From positions 405,047 through 469,046 of the forward strand of contig NW_019091404.1 in assembly GCF_001949145.1 (NCBI RefSeq): a DNA stretch of 64,000 nucleotides, given 5' to 3'. The position numbers and the translations under genes were made by a program. The notes beneath the pieces are model-generated. The model was not told the origin of the DNA. It did no database searches and was given only the letters and a program-made list of their open reading frames with translations. Of the stretch, positions 11,201-23,534 are shown piece by piece. Source of the DNA: Acanthaster planci. Its lineage: Eukaryota; Echinodermata; Asteroidea; Valvatida; Acanthasteridae. Each line of letters opens with the position of its first letter. Position 1 is the first letter of the stretch.

Positions 11201-14200
11201 TTTCTAGTTACCTGTCTGAGGAAGAGTTGATTAAAATGGTCTGACAATTCAAGCCATACATATTCATGAACTCTATCAACAATGTTACATTAAACGTTCT
11301 CCTGACAGATTGACGAACGCAACGATCCTGAAGACTACGGGGTGAAGATACTCTTGGAGGAGAAGTATTCCAAAGTATAAAGTCCAATTATTTCATTGCT
11401 CATCAAGATTTTTACCAATAGAGAGAACCACTAATCATTCAAATTTCTGTGTATAGATAAAATGTCGTAGATATTCATGCATAAGCCTTTCTTATGCTTA
11501 ACAGGAGACAAACTTTGAGGCGAACAGTTGCTGCCTTAGCAACCGAATGTTTGGTTGAGGATGGGGGTGTCAATTTTTAAAACAATTTTAAATGTACCTG
11601 CAATAGTCAAAATCACTGGGTGTGGCATAGTTCCCTGTCCATGCCAAAGGCATGGTACATGCTGATAGAAAACGTCGTGCTTTTTAAAGCCCCTTTCGAC
11701 ACATCCTCTCCTCATTAATTAATTAAAATGTAATCTTATTACACTTTCAGGAGAGGCAAGCCTACTTTCAGTACCTGATCGACATTGCTGTGGCGCTTGG
11801 GGCGAGCGAAGCGGTCGCAACACAAGACATGACCGACCTCATCGAGTTTGAATCAGCTATGGCAAATGTATTCACTGTTCCTCGATCAAGTAGATCAGTA
11901 GAACAAAGAACACAATGCGATAGTTTGGTCTTATGTCAAATTTCTCACAAGCTATGATAGGGGTTTAAAGGAAAAGAAGAAAAATGCTCGATTTATATTG
12001 ATTGCATATGAAAACCTGTCAATGGAAACGACTGGACTTAAAATATTTTTAAATGTTTGCCAGTATAATTTTTAGAAAGAAGAGGCACTTTACACGAGAG
12101 GCATTTTATATCCATCCTTAACTGTTTGCATGTATCATTTGTTTTGGTAGTAGGCCCAGCAGTGATGAACTTGAAATCCATTCTGGTTTACTATTTCCAC
12201 AGTTGACTGTTGAACATCCAGACACGTTTCTAGGCTGGGTCGGAGTCACTCTCAAGGAAATTGGAATGGATGAGGTAAAGTTACACAACGATTTTTTGTA
12301 TTTTTTGCCAATTAAGACCGTCAAGAGAAAATCTGTTGACGCATCGCCACAAGAATAACAACATGCCAGATTTGAAGTCTAGCTCAGCCATTTGCGTCTT
12401 ACTTCGTAATAGTTCAGTCATATATAGGCCTAGTTTCATGAATGTGAAGTATAACATGAAGTTCGTAAGATTTGCATTTCAATGAAATTGCACTTTTTGA
12501 ATTCTCAGTGAACAATAACTTGTGTTCTAGATTGACTGGGTGCGTTTTTACAATCTGATGTTGCCAGCAAGTGTCAACCCACGCGTTACTGACAACGAAC
12601 CCATCGTAAACTACAACCCTAACTACATTTCTAACGTCACAATGTGGCTCAAAGATCAAAGCAAAAGGTGGGTGAAGGATGGCCGGATATCTAGAAGTTT
12701 TTACTGCATTTATACTATGATAAATACACCCACTTTTGTTGTTTTAATAATTGTTATTTCAACATTCAGTTTTAAAGATGAATAACTAACAATTATAGTA
12801 TTTTTTAAACCAAATGTATTCGATAATAAATTATTTCAAACTTAAAACACCGTCCCTCTCAGAGTCAAGGCCAACTACATGATATGGCGGCTTGTCAGCC
12901 AAATGGTGCCCTTCATGAACGAGACGTTCCTGGCCATCAGGCAGAAATACCTGGAGAGTGTTTACGGTGCCATTTCTCCAACAACCCGCTGGAAGACGTG
13001 CGTCTCCAACGCCAAAGACCAGTACGAGTTCATCAGCGGCAGGATGTACGTGGATGAACACTTCCCAGAAGATGCCAAGCAGAAAGTATGGGACAACAGG
13101 CGTGAACACTGCCACAACTATGGTTGTTCTGGTCCAAGAGTCTGTGGACTCTTAATAGCAATGTCACATAAATCCCTTCACAGGCCTTCCTCAGACCTAA
13201 TTATTGTAAATAAAGTCTGTATACAGTTCATTCAACAAACACATATCTAATTGCGTGAAACCATGATAATAAAGTTGTGATATACGCAGGTATTATTAAG
13301 AAAGAAAGGGACAGAGGCTACATGTTGAACAGACACGTCTCAGCATTATTGTTTCTATCGTATCTTTAATTTAAAATTTTGTTTTGTAAGACCCTAGACA
13401 TGATACGCAATCTGCAGACGGCTTTCAAGTCCATGCTGACCACAAATGACTGGCTCCAAGAGGAAGATAAGCCCAAAGCTGCCAGAAAGGTTTGTTTAAA
13501 TGAAAAAGAGATCAGTTTAGGGGTCAAAGGCCGGCATGAAAAATCAAACACTGATCCCCTCCCGACCTTGACGGGAGTTATGTTGAATTTCATTCTGCTG
13601 TTTCCTATATGCCTGTACGAAGACAGTTAACTCCTTTTTGAAAAAAGAAGCATTTGCTCACTTGACAGAAACGATTTTGTGTGTCATGTTGGACACAAAA
13701 CCATTCCAGGAGCTAAATTTTGACTGGATACCAGAAATACAATCTTTCATGTCTTTGTTGTTGGTGATGTGGATGCTGAAACGTCGCACTCTACTCTTGA
13801 TAAGTCAGAATGTTCGCTGTTCATAAGTACGGAACTTCAGAGGTATTGTCATTTAACTGAATTTAATATATTAAACACACCTGTGGGGTCAGCAAAATTA
13901 TTCAACTCATGACTTTTCACCTGCAGGCGGATGCAATGGTTATTGAAATTGGCTACCCGGAGTGGATAAAAGACAACGCTAAACTTGACGCGGAGTACGC
14001 CGATGTGGGTAGCACACTTATTATACCTTTACGTTTCATGAGGTCATGTACATGATGCAGAGGATTTGATAAGGGGAGAGAGAGGGTGTGTGTGTATGTA
14101 AGGGACAGAATATCTGGTTGTGATGAAGTACGGCTGAGTGATCTCTGACGTTAATGGTAATGCATCCCCCCTTTGATATTCGACCAAGACGTCAAACCAT

Positions 14201-17200
14201 TTGGCTAGAGTTCCAGTCTTGTATCCACTTGTTAATGATAGTTATAAAGAAAGCACGGATGTGTCTTTTTGTCAGCAAAACTTTGATCCAGTAGAACGAT
14301 ATGAGTCCATGAGTGTTTCCCCTACGACTGACTCCTATGAAAAACAATTATATCTGGTCATTAATGAGATCAAGTGCTGCAGCATTTTCATGGACATTGA
14401 ACTTGGTCTTGCAGCTAACTGCCAAGAACAAGGAATATTTCCAAAACAGATTGAGGTACCGTGAGTGGATCTCTCAGGCCGAGCTGGCACTCTTACGTGA
14501 GGATGTGGAAATTGAAAACTCACTGTGAGTATGCGGTAACAAAATACTAGATTTGTGTACAACTTACAGGATTTGTTTGTGGTATAAATACAACGAGTTC
14601 TTCAAAATACAAAATCAAGTTGGGACTATTAGACGTCTGTCTGCGATAGAACTTGGAAAATATCTTTGCATTAGCCTTTGGACGAGTCTGTTTGCAGTAG
14701 TTATACCTCAAAAAGTGTAAATCGTTGTTTTTAGTTTAGTTTTCGAATACTGGTATTCTTTAAAGGTGGACAATTGTAGGACCGGCAGTTGTCAATGCAT
14801 TCTACAGTCCAAGCGCAAACGGAATTTGTAAGCTTTGTTCTTTGAGTCTGTCTTTTCCATCATTTACGAATCGGTTTAAAAATAAGGCAATTTCTGAATC
14901 AGCCAGTCATAGCAAAATCTATGTATTTAGTGGTGTCAATGGGGAGATTGTCTGACCCTGCTTTTTTTACAGGGGCACTCAATGGCCTTGACAAGGGTTG
15001 AAACAACGGCCGAGGGGAATATCACTAGATTTCTTCCGTCCGTAATTTCTGACGGGTAGTGCACAGGCCGTGAGCTTCGGGGCGGGGAGTTCCATGCCCT
15101 CACCATTAGTTAGGTCACTGCAGATAGAGCACCTTTGCAACCGACACATAGATACCAATATACCATTTCATCAACCCACCAGCCCATTTTGAATAGAGTT
15201 TGCTTCATCCCCTTTCAATGAGCGCTAAGTCTACAGTTTCATCCGCACGCGAACTGCGGACCTGTGGTACCACTATGGACGCCAATTCAACACCCACCAG
15301 TCACACAGTGGTCCATTCATTATATACCTGCCAAAGTGTAACCTCTGTCGTCATCTTATTAAATAGTTAATCAATAGTTGTTACACCCACCAACAAAGCA
15401 GCCACCCCCCCCAATGTGCACCAATCAAACAGCCTGCCATGAACTCAATTAACCAAGCACAAAACTTACCAACCTCTACCAAATTCTGACCAACTAATAA
15501 CTCTTACACCCACCGATTCAACGAACTTCAACGTCTTTTCTCCAGTGTTTCCGGCAGCTATCCTCCAACCACCTTTCTACCATAAGGATCTTCCCTGGTG
15601 AGTTTTAACCAAATAAGCCATCCCATGTGATGCTTTAGTTATTTGTAGCTCCCTCTAAAGTGCTTGAATTGAAGTGTGTATGATTAATCTCTGAGAATTA
15701 GATATCTTTCAAATTAATTTTGAAGCTTCATTAACACGGTAATGTTTTTGCCACTCAGGAGTTTTTTAAATTGACTCACATAAAGCTAGCAGTAATTCAT
15801 ACCTGCGTGAAAAACACAAAGCACAATTCCCATCAGCCTATCATCCAGGGTACTAAGCATTTTCCATTTTCTTTCTAGGTATTCCAATTACGGAGGTATT
15901 GGTGTGGTCATAGGACACGAAATAACGCACGGTTTTGATAACAACGGTGAGTTACTGTCAAACACGGCGACAGAAGATTGTGAGTATTTGAATAACTCAC
16001 GAAGAAGTCTGCGTATTTGAAGAATATTTTTGCTTTTTTAACTTTTATTGTGGTCTCTTCACTTAAAATACCTACGCTATAACATAATTCTGGACTTTGG
16101 TGTGTTTAAAAAATTAAAGAAATTTTTCCGTTTAAGCACTTCAATTGTACCATCCCAAACATGAATTTAAAAAAGAATGGACTTGATTTGAAAGAATTGA
16201 TTGAAGAATTTGCCCTGTCAAGTAAAAGGAACATGGTTCCAAGGTTTGCTTAAACAGTTTCTGTTTTCTTCACAGGAAGACAGTACGATGAAAACGGGTA
16301 CTTTAGACAGTGGTGGACTCAGGAGTCCATTGAAAATTTCAAAGAGAAAGCCCAGTGCATAATTGATCAATACTCCGGCTTTGTTATGCCAGAAAATGGC
16401 AGACACGTAAGCTTTGCTTTGTTGACTCTTTGTTTCTTATTTCCAATCGCATTCCAGATACAGACCCACTTATTTTTTTCTAACAAGAAAGCACCCTCTG
16501 TTCTCCCTAGTTTTTCGAAAAGAGCAAGATAACCTCTAAATCCCGGAAGAAAAAGTAAACACTAAATGGACGCAAATCTGCTATCTTTACAGCTAAACGG
16601 AGAGCAAACGCAAGGTGAAAACATCGCTGACAACGGAGGTCTCAGAGAGTCGTTTAAGGTAAACAACAGATGTAACATTAACTTTAACCTTGATTCCCTC
16701 ACAGCAAAGATATCATACTTTCCGCTTTCACCTTTACAAAGGTCTAATTTTCGAATCTTTTCTTTTCTAAAGGCCTACATGGACAACATTCCTAAGCAGC
16801 CTCGACTTCCTGGTGTTGATTTCACCGATGAGCAGATGTTTTTCCTTTCATATTCTCAGGTAAAGCAAAGACGTTTACGTAATAGTGTACTATTCGAGTG
16901 AGTTTGATTAATTCGAGCAAAACTCCATTTCAGTAATAAAAATCGAGTCTGGATTTACACAGTAATACCTGAACGTACCAAATCTTCCAATTTAGATGTG
17001 ATTTTTGATACACCCTAGAGGGTTAGTGTTGACACGTTTTTCTTACGCTTACCCCAACGGTACCGTGTCTCGTCAAAATGTATGACCAACTAATACGTTA
17101 GAAGTGGTGATATTCGATTGGACAAAATGCGAGTTTCTAGCACCAAGAACGTCAATCAGAAAATAAGTGGATAACATCTAATATGTTCCAATCAGTAACT

Positions 17201-17607
17201 ATTCATGAAGCTTACAAACTAGTGCGCAAAAGGAGATACTTTTTTGCTCTCTTTTACAGCTCTGGTGCAGTTTGTTCAAACCCGAAGGTGTGGATAACTA
17301 TATCGACAATGGAGTGCACAGCCCCGGCCGATACAGGTTTGTTAATTTCTTCGCCTTATTCTTATTACTGATATAATAAAAACTTTACGATTTGTGTAAG
17401 TAAAAAAGTACAGAAATATGAATGGTTCTCTATAAAAACTATTAAATTTGCTTGAATTTAAATTACATGTATGGTGACTTGACCCTTTTTAAACATTTTT
17501 GTAGAGTCATTGGTCCACTGCAGAACAACGAGGCGTTTAACACTGCATTCAACTGCCCGGCCGGAAGCTACATGAATCAAGATGTCAAATGCAAAGTTTG
17601 GTATTAA
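8235..17607 (+). CDS. Gene B: neprilysin-like M13 zinc endopeptidase, complete, 22 exons, 778 aa
   Basis: Cleaves peptides at the cell surface or in the lumen, by analogy with neprilysin. Exons: 8235-8370, 9257-9370, 9632-9793, 10110-10193, 10460-10680, 10932-11003, 11309-11374, 11751-11867, 12203-12274, 12531-12667, 12863-13085, 13391-13489, 13927-14004, 14415-14524, 14766-14827, 15546-15597, 15879-15946, 16276-16406, 16593-16658, 16773-16859, 17260-17336, 17505-17607. All introns are GT-AG and the joined frame is open for 2337 bases. Acidic cytoplasmic tail (1-25), transmembrane helix about 26-50, M13 N-terminal domain with NPC (C98) and ACGGW (C106), VVNAFY (573-577), HEITH (615-619), ENIAD (677-681), HSPGRYR (739-745), C-terminal CKVWY. 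The 778 aa are close to the usual M13 length of about 750. Exon 7 has an unusual donor, GTATAAAG, where C has GTAAGT. Neprilysin-type rather than ECE-type is suggested by the HSPG..R motif. Confidence 0.94.
9827..9996. mobile_element. Small insertion with G/C-run ends in gene B intron 3
   Basis: Begins GTAGGGGGGGAGG and ends TGTGCCCCCCCCCTAG, so the ends are roughly inverted. Internal sequence carries several CCCCC runs. Gene C intron 3 has no matching block. Identity unknown. Confidence 0.4.
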
Positions 17608-17794
17608 ATTCGTTAGTTCATGAAAATGCACAAATTTGACATTAAAGACGCTGAGCTGTAACTATAATTCTATCTAGCAAACATCTTAAAAGTATGAAAA
17701 GATACAGATGTATTAATTATACCTTCAAATGCAAAACAACAAACCAATTCAATACTGAAATCGTACCTCCGAATTTGTGGTTTATTAATAATTT

Positions 17795-17800
17795 AATAAA
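17795..17800 (+). terminator. Candidate polyadenylation signal, gene B
   Basis: AATAAA 188 bases after the stop codon, in TTTAATAAATCG. The same hexamer in the same context follows gene C at 33380-33385. Confidence 0.45.
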
Positions 17801-18512
17801 TCGATCTATAATTACAAGAAGCGTTCTCTCCTGCTTTGTGCTTTAAAGATGATGCGTAAATTTCACTATTTCCATGCCTACTTATTTGCACTCTTAATTT
17901 GTTCAGTCCAATGGGTTTTTATAATCACAATCTCGTTTTGAAATGATACTTGCCTAAGATGTGTTAGCTATATGATAAAGTTCTCAGTACCGCAGGAAAC
18001 CCCCTGATATCCGTTCAGATGATGCCTAGCAAGGAAGTACACGTATATACAGTATTTCATTTGGTCGTTGTAATAGCGTTTTGTTCTGTAATGTTCTGAT
18101 GTTTCCCGGCCAAACAGCATCTGTGGTATATACCGGTAATGGGGCAGAGTGGGATGGAGCAGAATTGTAAAGAGTCTACTTTTTTGGCAACTCGACTCAA
18201 CTCGAGTTCCGACGGGAAACTTTCCTCAACTGGACTGAGTCACCATACGAGCAGATGACTCGACTTGACTTGAGTGGCACAATACAATTACTCGTTACAG
18301 AAACGCTACATTTACTTGTACATGCCAGGATGAAAATAATGATACAAATAATAAAGACTAAATAAAGATTAAATAAACAATCCCAGTCTTAGACTCTGTT
18401 TCTTTGTGTATTGTTAATCGATGGTGTTCAAATATTTGACTCAGCTCAACTCGACCACGCACCATGAACTAATCCAACTTGACCTTCCAATGGCTGGACT
18501 CAATTCGAGTCA
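17801..18512. other. Downstream flank of gene B with ACTCGA-rich stretch
   Basis: No gene. At 18170-18512 the motif ACTCGACT/ACTCGAG and relatives recur many times; the same stretch follows gene C (33781-34110), and a shorter related block is at 37981-38075. Probably a dispersed repeat. Confidence 0.5.
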
Positions 18513-19100
18513 CTTCCTACGATGACGAAACCCAATCTCTCAATATAACGCCTCAATGGGAAGGAGGTCCTGTGCAAGAAAGAGTCCACTTCTAAGGAGT
18601 GTCTGGGGCAAATAGCGCTAGAAGACGGTGTGTTAAGTGCATAAGTTGCTTTCATTGATATTTTATTGTTGTGATCGTGAAGAATGCTTTCTTCGTGGAT
18701 ATCTTTTCCTACGAATTCAGTGACCGACAGAACGCATATAAAGAATTTGTGAATACTATTAACATTGAATTCACATTTGTGCTCTGAAATGGCATAATCT
18801 GAACGAAATGCAAACAAGCCATTCCAACAATCAAATAAAATGAAACGAATCAAATAAAACGAAAGCAATTCAAATAAAACTAAATAATGCAATATAGAAT
18901 CTCATTCACTTTTTGACAAAACTTTTTGACTGGAAAGACAACACATTCTGCATGGATGACGAAGTGTCTTGCTTCGAGGATGACGAAGTGTCTTGCTTCG
19001 ATGATGAGATAAATCCTGTGATTTTAGAAAATCTAACGGTGCCAAGGTGGGAGGGTGGTCAGACCAGAGGTTTTTTTTCAATGTTTCATTTTTGCGACTG
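18500..19100 (+). pseudogene. Coding-like relic of unknown family downstream of gene B
   Basis: Two plus-strand segments keep amino-acid similarity with the copy after gene C. Near 18545 the frame reads GRRSCARKSPLLRSVW (GRRPRVRKSPLPKSVW at about 34130). At 18926-19054 it reads FDWKDNTFCMDDEVSCF with a 24-base tandem duplication (FDWKDNTFCMDNVSCFDDE at about 34276). An AT-rich stretch absent from unit 2 separates them. I do not recognise the protein. It could be the decayed 3' end of a non-M13 gene carried in the unit. Confidence 0.35.
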
Positions 19101-19694
19101 AGCGCTAAAGTGATGAAAAATTACACGACATAGATTATTTACAGTGGTATTAGTGCACTCACCTTTATTTTTTTTATTGATTTACCCCATTTTTAAAGAC
19201 CTTTTTGCCTCAGAGCGGGGAGGCGGTGTTGCCACTTCCGGATCCGTGCCTGTGTGGGCTTCTCTCGGCCCCCCTTGAGTTGCTATTTGGCAGCCTTTAA
19301 TTTTGTCAACCCGTCACGATATAATTGTATGCAGTACCAGGCCGGGGTGGGAAGGAACTTGTTACATAAATCTTATACACATTAATCCAACATGAGGCTC
19401 TCTCAAATCATTCGCTTATTTCAGGACAAAAGATAGACTGGCTCGCGCTCGAGCATATACGTCCAAAATTTGGTCATTGATATATATTGAAGGACTTTAA
19501 TAGGAGAGCTAAAACTGTAAAAGTTAGAAAGCAGCAACAAAGAAAAAATCCACAAATAATGTGTTAATTATCAAACCACAAAATGACAAAGTGTGGATTG
19601 ACCAACTTATCAGCCTCTTCACCGTTGTCTGTCTTCGAGATCAAAAGCCTGTGTATTAAAAAATGACCATTTTCGCGTGTTTCGTTTTTGCCAG

Positions 19695-19799
19695 AGTCAT
19701 GGGAACGCTGCAAAACACCGAAGCGTTCCACGTACGCTGCATTCAACTGCCCTAGTAGAAGCTATTCATGAACCCAACGATAAATGCAGGGTTTGGTAG
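19695..19799 (+). pseudogene. Orphan, broken copy of gene A last exon
   Basis: Matches gene A exon 3839-3938 and its flanks: acceptor CCAG, GTCATGGGAACGCTGCAAAA, FNCP region, TGCAGGGTTTGGTAG, followed by the same GGGCGCAGCCAGCCTGGC flank. A four-base insertion (CCACGTACGCTGC against CCACGCTGC) shifts the frame and TAG TAG follows. It lies downstream of gene B, which has its own intact last exon. This is the trace of the duplication breakpoint in the last intron of gene A. Confidence 0.9.
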
Positions 19800-20327
19800 A
19801 AAAAAAGTTTGCGGGCGCAGCCAGCCTGGCAAACACCCACCCGTCTATCCTAATGTGATAATCAGGCTGCTCCATCAAACATTACATGATTCTGTATCTT
19901 GTATTGTATCAATGTTTCCAGCAGTAAACGTGCAGTAGGTCTGCTTTTAATTTTAGCAAGTTGGTGATGTGACACCATGAGCAAAGTAAATGTCTATTTG
20001 CAAAGGGATAAAATTTAACCGCTAAGCACCCACAGGTTCGAACGGGTTCGCTAGCCTAGATTATACCTGGATAGTTTGTATGTAAAACATACTATTGTAG
20101 GCACTGTGTTTCTGGCACAAAGCAACAGTAGGCTTGCTTTTTCCTATTGCAAAGTATATGTCAGTTGACCAGTTTTGCAAACAGTGACACACGGGAAACG
20201 GGCAACATCAACGGTCTCTCTATACAGGCACAATGCTATTTCGTTCAGCATCAAAACTTTTTAGTAGGTTTGTATGTAAGTAAAGAGGTTTGCGGTAGCA
20301 CCACACAAGGATAATATCTCTTTTCAA

Positions 20328-20424
20328 GTTGTTGTGTTATGTCAAATGTTTTATGTATATGTTTTTAATGTATTCATTTTTTGTCATGTTTTACAATACC
20401 CAGTGAAAAAAGTAATAAAATAAG
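20328..20424. mobile_element. 97-bp insertion with A-rich tail in unit 2
   Basis: Sits between CTTTTCAAG and TATGTGTGG, which are contiguous in unit 1 (about 4593). It ends AAAAAAGTAATAAAATAAG, which looks like the 3' tail of a retroelement. Too short to classify. Confidence 0.4.
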
Positions 20425-21520
20425 TATGTGTGGTTTTGAAAATGACGAGATGGTCTGTCGTCAGGAGACTACAGAGGCTCTATTGATGAAGCAGCTTAAT
20501 ATGGTGTCTATAGAGGCGGCGAGGTGTGAAGAGGATGCTCACTCATGATCCAACTGGAATCAGGGCACTCAAGCAGGACATGAGATGCTAGAAGATCAGT
20601 GAGGTGTGTCAATATGACGGAGGGGAGCGTGGGGAAAGTTGCCAAGAGCTTAAGATACCAACAGGCTGGAAACATGACCTAGGGTATCGAAGACCCATTG
20701 GACTTGGATGTGAGGATGCGTTTTCATTACTTTACATAGTGTGTATATACAGTACATGTACTTCATAAATATGGCAGTACTGCCTCATCAGTTACTCTGC
20801 ATTGTGTAAATGTAGATGGTGCTGAAATAAATAGGGATAACGGCATTAAGATAAAAACTGATAGGATTACTTTATTACGTACTGGGAATCTTAAAAACTT
20901 GTCCATGTTGACAGCCCCTTTAACATTAATCGCAATTGTTTTGTTTAAATGTCCCGTTGAAAACATTTGAAATTAGGCTTGAATATTGATATTGACAGTA
21001 TTAATTTCCAGCAGAATTTCTGGTCAGGATGAAAATTCCGAGAAAAAACTAACCGATATCAGTGTCATTAATTGAAGGGTTGCTTGATTTCTACGCCGCT
21101 GTCGATGAGTGGGCAGTAATGGAACATAAATGGTTAATTACACCCACGGCTAGATCAACAAAATTGGCAGACCAAGCCCATGTCTTAACACAACAGAATA
21201 GACGAGTCCCTGTCTTATGAGACATCGCAACTTCGTTAGTTAAACACGCACAGGTTTCAGTTAGCTGTTCATTAATGGCAAAACAATAAAAAAAAGCAAG
21301 GGCGTGCATGGTTTGGGGCAGTTTTGAGGTTTCTCTTTTCAAAATTGAAAGTTTCACAATAAAAATCAACCACCTTTGAGGTTATGCTAACGAATCTAAG
21401 TCTTGGAAAATCTTCTTGGTTAAAGGGATATCAATTTATAGGTTCCTTTACGAAGGTCCTCTGGAGCTACAGGGAAAGATGATATTTTTTTCTGTGCAAT
21501 ATTTCTAGACCCTGTACGTC

Positions 21521-21651
21521 TATTTAAATAGTTTATCACTGAGTAAATATTGAATGTGTCACGGATTGATACCAAGCTGCATTTCCAAGCTGGGTTTCAT
21601 TTCGTGTCTTTTTTACGGCTAGAGAGGCAGTGCTGTCGCCAACGGAGAGTC
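21521..21651 (+). promoter_or_regulatory. Candidate promoter and 5' untranslated exon of gene C
   Basis: TATTTAAATA at 21521-21530, then a non-coding stretch ending at a GTAAGTACT donor (GT at 21652). Counterpart of 5780-5948 upstream of gene B. It would splice to CCGCAG at 23527-23532. Not proven. Confidence 0.38.
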
Positions 21652-23534
21652 GTAAGTACTTTCTTATTTTGGAAAAGTTGCCTTTGCTTTGTACTTCGTT
21701 TTCCTATTTTGTCCACCTTATGGACGCCACTAGCTTATACATTCACGCACGATTTCCGAACAATTCGGGAAAGAAAACGTATAGTCATACAGTGTTATAG
21801 TACCCAATCTGGGGAAGCTCCGGGCATTATTTTTCAGCTGGGAACGGTAACATTCGATTTCACATGCTTTGTGTGTTTTGAAGAGAACGCAAATGGTGCT
21901 CATCACAGAATAACCTAAGCTATCATTAAAATTAACATTGCTTACAACTATCGGTGTTACACTTAATTACCACTGAGAATAAGAAGGGTGTCTCTCTAAA
22001 TACAAAGAAAGCAGAAACAAAAAAAAAAAACGGGGACGGGGAGAGTGAACGCCCATTTTTATCATCCGAAGTAGAGTGACCCTTCCATTGTGCTGCTCCC
22101 TATTCTTAAGCGTTGTCCCTCGGTTCTTAGGTACAAATCTGGCAACATGTTCAAGGCTGTAACTACATGTATGAACCATCAAACTCAGGTTACGGTACAC
22201 TCGTTTTTTTTACTTAGTTCCTGTCCGTGTTAGGGCCAAAGGTCTGTTGACAAGCTATAATGAACAAACAGCCCCTGAAGCGCTTTAAGTCATGCCCGCT
22301 GAATCGCTGGTCATGCCCAGTTACGACGGAGCCAAGCGGCTTTCTGGCTTTATCTTGTTGATCCTCCCCTCTTATCATTCTGTCCTCAATTTATTTTACC
22401 TGTTGACATCGCTCTTGATCTCTGGATGTCAAGAGGCGCCAAATGAACTGGGTGCTCTTGATTTCTTTGGTCACTGATCAGTGGGGTTACGTGGATTTCT
22501 TTCATGTTACATCGGTGAAGGACTGTTTGCAGAATCTTTAACCCAGATTTTAAGCTTAATCGTGCACCGTGTTCTACAAAGTCCCTTTGTTATCGATAGA
22601 CAATTGACGAAGGGATCGTGTCTCAGTAGTTGCTAGTCAAGTTTGGTGTGACACATTTCGTAAAATTGGATCGAAGTAAATAATCCCAGACTCACTGGTT
22701 TTGTGAAAATCGATTTTCTTAAAACCTCTAACGGATTTCCTCGTCTGATGAGTTCAACACCCGTCACAAACGGATCGAAGCGCGATTTGGATGCTAAAAT
22801 TCTCTGCTAAAATTGGTCTGACTTGAAAGCCCAAAATGGCTGTAATTTGCAGTGGACTGGGGGCACCAGTTTTCGAAAATGTTAAAAGGTTTAATCTAGA
22901 AAGGATTCATTACTTTAGCCTGGCTAAATCCATTTTCTTGAAACGTTTCTGAATGTCTTTAGCAGCCTCGATGACACCATTTCAGACATGACTAGAATTA
23001 CAGACACGCCTTTTCAACGGCAAAATATATCTATAAACGAAGCTTTCTGCTTAGTCCACGATGAGCACCGGGCCTCTGTCCATTTTAAAATTACTCGTTA
23101 AAACCACCAGATCGCATTTTTATTTCTTTGATTAGATTAAATTAGATTTCATGGGCGCAACTTTGAGCGACGGAACATACATCTGCCTGGCAGTTTGCAA
23201 ATCTTTCTCCTCAAAAGTCTTCTTGAATCTTCCACCGGATCCCTCTCTCAAAAGATGCGTCCTTGTATATAAGGACCTTGTATATGAGGACAGTTGAAAC
23301 ATAATTCTCAAATAATGTGCTACAAATGTAACTGCTCCGTATCAAGATGATTACCTGCGCTCTAGACCACAGTTTGAACGTCCTGTTCGTGTTAGTAACT
23401 TTTAAAAGCGATACTACAATGTGCACCATTTTAGCATCTCGAAAATTTGGTCGAGCACTACATTTTTTCCCCCAGTTTCTAAAGTGAACTCAAATGATTC
23501 ATGTTCACAGTGTAGTTATTAGTCCGCCGCAGAA

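Larger units (their letters stand above)
3545..19398 (+). repeat. Direct segmental duplication, unit 1 (carries gene B)
   Basis: This unit and about 19399-34767 align along most of their length. Matching landmarks: last exon of A at 3839 with relic at 19695; TATA-like box 5780 with 21521; ATG 8235 with 23535; last exon of B 17505 with last exon of C 33090; acidic frame 18926 with 34276. The start is placed where ATCATTCG..TTATTTCAGGAC appears at 3545 and 19404. The end is placed where the match between 19358-19393 and 34730-34767 stops. Boundaries are good to perhaps 20 bases. Confidence 0.85.

Noticed and set aside
18500-18892. Minus-strand open frame of 130 codons downstream of gene B
   Set aside because: AT-rich, Phe/Leu/Ile-rich, and most of the stretch is missing from unit 2. 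The plus strand carries the conserved coding-like blocks instead.
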